Origin: Morinoia aosen
Lineage: Eukaryota; Arthropoda; Malacostraca; Amphipoda; Talitridae
Length of the DNA: 64,000 nt
Direction: 5' to 3'
NCBI GenBank assembly: GCA_030386875.1
Contig: CM059563.1
Location: forward strand, 15,208,001 to 15,272,000
The notes beneath the pieces were generated by a model. The model was given only the letters and a program-made list of their open reading frames with translations, ran no database searches and was not told the origin of the DNA. A program made the position numbers and the translations under genes. Below, one piece after another: positions 57,850 through 64,000 of the stretch; position 1 is the stretch's first letter, and each line of letters opens with the position of its first letter.

Positions 57850-58205
57850 TTGGGAATGAGTTCTCCTATTGGGAAAATGCCGGGTCCCAAACGGAGAGTC
57901 AGGTAGGCCTTCGTCTCGTTGAAATAAATGCTTTTTTTTGCTGTTTTGTAATCTTATATTATTTCAATTCACTTCTTTCCTGCTTCTCAGCACCTCCAAC
58001 TTCCTTTTCGACATTTATTTTGTTTAATGAACTTCCTTCGTAACTTACTATTTTTATGCACAGGGGATTTAGCGTTGGAACATGCGTTGTGCATAGATTC
58101 CGCTTTCCTTTAATTTCATACTGAATGGTGCTTTCTTCCTTAGTTTTTTCGGAAAACCTTTCTAGTAGTTAGGGAGGCTAAAACTGACTTAATCTAATCG
58201 AATCG
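57850..58205 (+). mobile_element. T-rich SINE family, copy 5
   Basis: GTCAGGTAGGCCTTCGTCTCG, T-rich centre, GGAACATGCGTTGTGCATAG, ATTCCGCTTTCCTTTAATTT, CATACTGAATGG, and tail GTTAGGGAGGCTAAAACTGA. Confidence 0.75.
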
Positions 58206-59085
58206 AAGGGCGGACGGTGAAACCGGGACCATTAAATATTCACACCAGGGACAAGGATTGCGTGTATATATTTTTCTGTCAATTTCTAGTATTATTGTAC
58301 TTTTTTCGTTGAGATACCGAGTTTATTCGTTCTCTAGGTCTCTTCATAGATAACTTTTCACCAAATTAATTACTAATTATAATCTGAATTTCAGTTTGCA
58401 GTGCGTGTCTGTCTCTCCATGCATGGGAAGTGTAAAGCTGGTCAATGTCACCGCATGTTGGCTTATTAAAGTCAATTTAGGACTTACGTGACGCCATTTT
58501 AAATGAACCTGAGTATATGCCGATAGAAATAAGTTTCATCTCTTTCCAGTTATTAATAACTTGATTCATTCAAAGATCGTGTTGACTGAAAACTTCGAAA
58601 TTATTTGTCGTGGTTCTCATGAGATAACTTTGCATAACCTGAGGGCCGACTGTAGTCTCGTCGTTGTAGGCTCCCAGCTTGTAGTTCGAAACTATTGGGA
58701 TTAATGATCATCTCTTCATTTAAGAAAAATATAATACACCATCACAAATAATTTCAGCCCGTAGCCAATGCAATTTTTGATTGAAATGGCTACCGTTGAT
58801 TAAAGTAAAAACTGAATAAGGTTACTTGAATTAATCAACAGCCTGAATATAGCCCGAGCCCGAGAGCGTGCCCCCTTCACCCCCGTTTCGTGAAGTGAAG
58901 GAGTGCTAGTTATAGAAAATAAAGGACCTATAAATGGATCTGATATAATCCGAAGATGTTGGTGCGCGTCGGTTTGAGCGCTGGGAACACGAGCATGTCT
59001 GTAAGAGCGGCGGTGAAAATTAATAGGCGAGTAAATGAAAGGTAGCTGTGCCGGGAATATCAAAAGTCATTGCGAGCGTCGAATG
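58206..59085. other. intron sequence without recognisable genes
   Basis: Unique sequence; no clear feature. Confidence 0.4.
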
Positions 59086-59089
59086 AAGT

Positions 59090-59375
59090 CTCTCTTCCAG
59101 TTTTCACTTCCAACCCTCACTTCCAGCTCTCATTTCCCTCCTTTAATTCCAGTTCTAACTCTCAGCCTTCATTTCCATCCCTCGTTTTCGTCCCTATCTT
59201 CCAACTCTCACTTTCAGCCATCATTTCCAGCCTTCATTTCCAACCCTCGCTTCCATCCCTCACTTCCAACCTACATTTCTAACCCTCACTTCCATCTCTC
59301 ACTTCCATCTACCACTTCTAAACCTCACTTCCACCCCTCATTTCTATCCCTCACTTCCATCCCTCACCTCCAGCC
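59090..59375 (+). repeat. ~15-bp CCCTCACTTCCAACC repeat
   Basis: About 18 imperfect copies of a 15-bp pyrimidine-rich unit (CCCTCACTTCCAACC, TTCATTTCCAGCC). Because 15 is a multiple of three it leaves a long spurious Ser/Phe/Pro-rich frame. Confidence 0.9.
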
Positions 59376-59879
59376 GAGCTGCTGATAAGAGCTCAATTTG
59401 ATGTCATTTCTTTTGTGGGAAACGAATTATTTAAGCGACAAGCGGGCCCTGTAACACTGATGCTCTACAGGAGCACAACTGAATATTGCACTTGCGAACG
59501 TCTACTCAAACCACCTCTTCTGGACGTCATGTAACTGTGAAAAATAAATAAGGCTGAGTGAGATATCTTTGTTCATCGTATCTTGGACAACAGTCGTACA
59601 AAATTCGTCCATCAGTCCAGAAATTCTTACGTGCTTTTACTTTCAATCATATCACCTTACAACGAGGCAGTAAGATAGCTCTTTGTTTTAGTATTGAGGG
59701 TTTTTTAAATAACGGAAGGGAGTGTTGGCTGGAGAGTCTCACTTGCCGCTTTGTAACGTTACGCGCGTGTGTTTATTGACCTCTCAAAATGTTTTTGGAT
59801 GTCAGAACGTATATATCCAATGGTACATAATGGCAACGGAAAGCACAGTTTGTGAATTGTGCACCATCAGAGAGCATAG

Positions 59880-60135
59880 GATAGGCGACGGGTTTAGGTT
59901 AGTTAGGTAGTCTATCCTGTGCTGGGAGTGGCGCCTCCATGGTCATACTGTGAGGTTTTCTCTGCAATAGACAGGCCTCTGGGACTTCTGTCTTGGTTGC
60001 TTTTCATGGCTCATAATTTTTTCGATATCTATTCTTCGTATATCCTTTTTCTTCTTTCATTTACCGTGCTGTTTCAATACGCAAGAAATCCTGTGTAGAC
60101 CCCCTGTGCATTGGTTCCCCGTTTTCAATCTTTTT
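59880..60135 (+). mobile_element. T-rich SINE family, copy 6 (3' truncated)
   Basis: TTTAGGTTAGTTAGGTAGTC and CAGGCCTCTGGGACTTCTGT, then a T-rich centre, ATCCTGTGTAGACCCCCTGTG and CATTGGTTCCCCGTTTTC. The usual GTTAGGGAGGC tail is missing. Confidence 0.6.
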
Positions 60136-60235
60136 ACAGCCAAGAGTTACTTGCATTTTTGCGGGTTTTTTGATATCGCATATGATGTGACTGAGCAGTC
60201 AAACAAACTTACAATGTTATAAATATAATTTTCAA

Positions 60236-61092
60236 GAGCTCAAAGTCTAGTCACCCCCAGAAACAGTTAATTCTGGTTCGGGAAGACACTGCTTCCACAA
60301 GGTTTTTTTCAAATGAAATAAATGTACGAGGAGTTCGTGGGCTCGAACTCAGGACTAGAGATCACCGCGCCAACACGCTATCGACTGCGCTATCGATCAC
60401 CCTAAAAGGTGACCGAAGCACAACGAAAGCAATGTTTTGGCACAGTGAAAGCAGGCGCACTGTCATGACAGATATTTAATTCCCATATGTATCGAGAGCT
60501 CAAAGTCTAGTCACCCCCAGAAACAGTTAATTCTGGTACGGGAAGACACTGCTTCCACAAGGTTTTTTCAAATGAAATAAATGTACGAGGCGTTCGTGGG
60601 CTCGAACTCAGGACTAGAGATCACCGCGCCAACACGCTATCGACTGCGCTATCGATCACCCTAAAAGGTGACCGAAGCACAACGAAAGCAGTGTTTTGGC
60701 ACAGTGAAAGCAGGCGCACTGTCCTGACAGATATTTAATTCCCATATGTATCGAGAGCTCAAAGTCTAGTCACCCCCAGAAACAGTTAATTCTGGTACGG
60801 GAAGACACTGCTTCCACAAGGTTTTTTCAAATTAAATAAATGTACGAGGAGTTCGTGGGCTCGAACTCAGGACTAGAGATCACCGCGCCATTCTGGGGGT
60901 GACTAGACTTTGAGCTCTCGATACATATGGGAATTAAATATCTGTCAGGACAGTGCGCCTGCTTTCACTGTGCCGAAACATTGCTTTCGTTGTGCTTCGG
61001 TCACCTTTTAGGGTGAACGATAGCGCAGTCGATAGCGTGTTGGCGCGGTGATCTCTAGTCCTGAGTTCGAGCCCACGAACTCCTCGTACATT
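60236..61092. mobile_element. composite tRNA-derived SINE: three direct copies plus one inverted
   Basis: Copies start with GAGCTCAAAGTCTAGTCACC at 60236, 60496 and 60755 (periods 260 and 259). The third breaks off at about 60892 and an inverted copy continues to 61092. Read on the minus strand (plus for the inverted copy) each has a tRNA-like head: GATAGCGCAGTCGATAGCG (A box) and GAGTTCGAGCCC (B box). The 12-bp sequence TATAATTTTCAA flanks the whole composite at 60224-60235 and 61093-61104, as a target-site duplication would. Confidence 0.88.
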
Positions 61093-61204
61093 TATAATTT
61101 TCAATTTAAATTAATCTTTCAATAACACTGCACATTGTTCACGCACCACCTTCAAGCCTAGGATATTTTCTACCCGTGGATGTAGCAATTGCTGTCGTAA
61201 TCAC

Positions 61205-61300
61205 ATTCTATAACTTACGTGAACACCTCGCGGTGTGCTGGGACCAACCCAGGCACGCAAATTTTGCGTCCTCGTTGCGCCACTTGGGCTTTAGTGAGTT
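61205..61300 (-). mobile_element. second tRNA-like SINE head (diverged)
   Basis: On the minus strand CCAAGTGGCGCAACGAGG resembles an A box and GCCTGGGTTGGTCCCAGC a B box, about 30 bp apart. It is unrelated in detail to the composite just upstream. Confidence 0.5.
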
Positions 61301-61329
61301 TCTATGTGGTAATCACTTAACTGAGAGAA

Positions 61330-61645
61330 TTGAGATGTTCAACTAAGAACGAAAAGGATATATATGTTTAACTTCGAATGAATGGAATGTAGATGTTCGA
61401 CTATGAACGATTGGAACATAGATGTTCAATCATGAAAGAATGGGATTTAGATGTTCAACTATGAACGAATGGGATATATGTATATGTTCAACTATGAAAA
61501 AATGAAATAAAGGTGTTTAACTTCGAAAGAATGAAGTCTAGATGTTCAACTAATAACGAATGGGATGAATATGTTCAACTTCGAAAGAATAGAATACAGA
61601 TGTTAAACTAATAACGAATGGGATACCCATGTTCAACATTGAACA
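61330..61645. repeat. ~33-bp minisatellite just upstream of exon C
   Basis: About nine copies of ATGTTCAACTATGAACGAAT+GGGATATAG with AAGAATG and TTCGAA variants. It ends about 50 bp before the acceptor CAG at 61691-61693, so it is close to the exon without including the splice site. Confidence 0.92.
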
Positions 61646-61693
61646 AACATACATACAATGTACGATCGTAACGTATTTCTGTCTCGGCCACAG

Positions 61694-61884
61694 CGGCTAG
61701 ACATCCGCGGGCGAGTGAAGGTGCTGCTGGGGCAGAACCGCAAGACGGAGGAGGGCGCGCCCCTCGCGCTGTTCGCCGTGTGCACCCCCTTCGGGCCGCC
61801 ATCTCTACTCGAGCTCCCCCAGAAAGAAGTCATGTACAAGTCCAAACACAAGCTCGACTTGAGTCTCGTCTCCATGGATCAGAG
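61694..61884 (+). CDS. ss: spineless (AhR) exon C: inter-PAS linker and start of PAS-B
   Basis: A 191-nt exon entered in phase 0 after CAG at 61691-61693 and leaving after two bases of the last codon, with donor GTGAGT at 61885. The product starts RLDIRGRVKVLLGQNRKTEE, continues LALFAVCTPFGPPSLLELP and ends KHKLDLSLVSMDQ plus a split Arg or Ser codon. From family knowledge RLDIRGR.KVL.GQNRKTEE closes PAS-A, and LALFA.CTPFGPPSLLE and KSKHKLD.SLVSMDQR begin PAS-B, the ligand/HSP90-binding domain in vertebrate AhR. The insect-type sequence argues for Spineless. The exon is very GC-rich compared with the flanking intron. Its partner exons with the rest of PAS-B lie beyond the right edge. Confidence 0.96.
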
Positions 61885-62637
61885 GTGAGTGCTAGGGCTT
61901 TTTGTGTCGCATTTTTGCGTGTTTTTTCTTTGAGGTTTTGATGTTTGTGTGTGGCGTGGTGTTTGTCGTGTTTGTTTTAAAATGTTAGGCGCGTTTGTCC
62001 CGCGGTGTTTGCTGCTTGTGAGAGTGATGGCAGGGTCTGTTTTCGGAATTTTTCCTGCCTCGGGAAAAATATCGTGATTCCCTATAAAATAAGTATTTAA
62101 TTCACTAGTAGTAGCTGAATTTATAAGGCTAAACATTCTACAGCTTTGGGAAAGGTCAATCTATTCTTTCATCACACCAATTGCTTCGACGTGTGTTAAA
62201 TTTCTCCAATTATCAAAGTCTACCAATAACCAAAACGTCATATATCGTTCCTTTAAAAATTCATTGTTCATCTATTTTAATTACATGGAACATGTTAACA
62301 AAAGACGTATAAAAATACAGGCCTCGATCTCAGGAGTCATCTTGAGCATCTGAGACAACACAAAGCACACAAGACGATTTAATAAAGGGAAACAAATGTG
62401 TTACAATACAGACAAGGCAACTCCCAGCGGGAAACTAAATCGAGTCTCATTTAAAACCGGTTCCTCTTCGATAGTGAAAAGTGGTTCTGAAATACGGAGA
62501 TCTGTTTGACTATAAATAGTTGCAATTACGTGCAAATCCCACAACAGAGCGGAAAGTCGCATTTGTGAACACGCGAGCGCAGCGCAGCCTGCACGGGGCT
62601 GCGAGGGGAGGTTGTACGGCGGCTCTGGCCCGCCTTC

Positions 62638-62720
62638 TGTGAGGGTCCGGTGTACTGTGATGGTCCGGTGTACTGTGAGGGTCCGGTATACTGTGAGGGT
62701 CCGGTGTACTGTGAGGGCCC
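62638..62720 (+). repeat. 18-bp minisatellite, ~4.5 copies
   Basis: Unit GAGGGTCCGGTGTACTGT repeated with small changes (gatgg, ggtata, ggcccg). It is in frame multiples of three and gives a spurious open frame on both strands. Confidence 0.93.
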
Positions 62721-63039
62721 GACTCTTGGGCCCAGTTATACCTATTTTTATTCGAGGTGGGATAAAAATATCCATGAAAGATCGCATCCCAAGGGAAGAC
62801 TCACTCCTGATTCATTTAACTGTTTACAAAAAAATGTAACCGACGATGCACTAAAAAAAGAATTTGAAAAAACTACAACAAAATTTTCAACAATGACTGA
62901 GTCAAACCATTCCAGAACCTGAATGAGCAACTAAGTAATCTGAATATAGTTCAATAGTCTCGTGCAGAGACTATGGAAATATATTCATTATCAAAATATC
63001 AAAATGCACACAAGTGCATTTTGATGGCGCTCATTGACT

Positions 63040-63100
63040 GCTCATGTTGACCGAGAACGTGAATCACGGGTTATCTATCCCACTAGACCATATAGTTGCA
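63040..63100 (-). mobile_element. tRNA-like SINE fragment (probable)
   Basis: On the minus strand TATATGGTCTAGTGGGATAG matches a pol III A box, followed by AACCCGTGATTCACG. No clear B box spacing is seen, so the assignment is tentative. Confidence 0.3.
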
Positions 63101-64000
63101 ATTATGTGTCAAATTTAATGTAAATACATTGTAAACAAAGGGGTATTCACCTCAAACGTTCATACTACTAACCACATAAGTGTAGCTATCATGTAACGTT
63201 CGTATTCACTGCGAATATGAAGGCAGAGTTACCTACAAATGTTCGTAATAGCTGCCAACACGAAGTCATTCATCAAAAACGTTCACAAATGTACTAGATT
63301 CATGAACATAGTCACCCTTAAACTTTTATGCTCACTTACTTAAAATGCGACTGCAGTTCAGCTTTTTACTCTTCAATCGCAGTTAACCCCATCTGAAGCA
63401 ATATTAGGAACCGATGTGCAGTATGGCTTCACTTGTCTTGCTTTTGAAAACAGAGCACATCAAAGAAATAAAAAACACGCTTTTTTACATATTTTTCTGG
63501 ATCTCGTGCCCGCTTCGTCCATTTGTATTGGTACAAGCGTGAGCCACTTGATGTCTCAATTTACTTTCACCGTTGGATTAATGTAAGTTCATGCAATTAC
63601 ACCAATTTCCATGTGCTTCGTGAAACGCTGTTGATTCGACATCAAATTAGACATTAGTGTTTGAGGAAATCGAAAGATGATGCAGCAGCCGGTCTCAAAT
63701 CAATGCCTTCGCTCACGCGTTGCTTCAGTGTTGCTATGCTAAATTCCGTTCTTATGTCAAATAACGTGTCTCAATGTCAGTGAATGTATTCATTTAACTG
63801 AGCGTTCAATTGCTTAGTAATTTAACTTAATGCCTTATTCTCACTGTACGTGACGGGAGCTCCGTCCAATTTTCCGACTCGGGCACGAACCTAACGAAAT
63901 TACGTCTTCTTTTCCTTTAAATCACGCGTGTTTGTGTGTGTGTGTACGTTCCATGCAAGCATGGTATCCCTCATTAGAAATCCTCTAAAAATATAATATC

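Larger units (their letters stand above)
61885..64000 (+). other. ss: next spineless intron (partial)
   Basis: Starts with donor GTGAGT and runs off the window. It has no further exon that I can place. A small tandem repeat (62638-62720) and a tRNA-like fragment (63040-63100) are inside; the rest is AT-rich unique sequence with a short (GT)n near 63930. Confidence 0.7.

Noticed and set aside
59035..59385. Ser/Phe/Pro-rich frames
   Set aside because: 15-bp pyrimidine repeat whose length is a multiple of three.
60360..60440. Functional tRNA gene
   Set aside because: A and B box motifs are present, but the copies are part of a ~260-bp repeated SINE with no complete cloverleaf that I could fold.

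Overview
The window is arthropod (most likely insect) nuclear DNA, AT-rich and almost entirely intronic. It carries three plus-strand exons of one gene, the bHLH-PAS transcription factor spineless (ss, the insect orthologue of the aryl hydrocarbon receptor). Exon A (1204-1293) encodes the start of PAS-A, exon B (48170-48376) the rest of PAS-A, and exon C (61694-61884) the linker and start of PAS-B. They splice in frame (phases 0, 0, 2) across introns of 46,876 and 13,317 bp. The gene continues beyond both ends. No other convincing host gene was seen.

By my estimate about a fifth of the window is tandem repeat: more than 20 unrelated arrays with units of 10 to about 112 bp, several with higher-order structure. 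The most interesting pattern is at splice junctions. The first unit of a 103/112-bp array is the exon A 5' splice site itself. The last unit of an 83-bp array is the exon B 3' splice site, in exact register. A third array (26 bp) starts at the donor of a possible 57-nt cassette exon (2954-3010). All three look seeded at exon edges, copy the splice site many times, and (for the two confirmed exons) decay with distance from the exon.

Mobile DNA: a 4,958-bp TA-flanked Tc1/mariner-like element (3210-8167) has termini expanded into inverted 21-bp minisatellites of very unequal length. It holds a transposase remnant and a nested 5'-truncated non-LTR retrotransposon with a frameshifted reverse transcriptase, and it sits inside the 26-bp array. 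Elsewhere there are tRNA-derived SINEs, including a three-direct-plus-one-inverted composite at 60236-61092 with a 12-bp target duplication, a T-rich SINE family of about 300-400 bp in six copies, MITE-like elements, and two further dispersed families.

Layout: 1-1203 upstream intron; 1204-1293 exon A; 1294-48169 giant intron with the nested transposon near its start and most arrays; 48170-48376 exon B; 48377-61693 second intron, ending in SINEs and a ~33-bp array; 61694-61884 exon C; 61885-64000 next intron. A few GC-richer single-copy stretches are candidate intronic regulatory elements, but only comparison with related genomes could show conservation.
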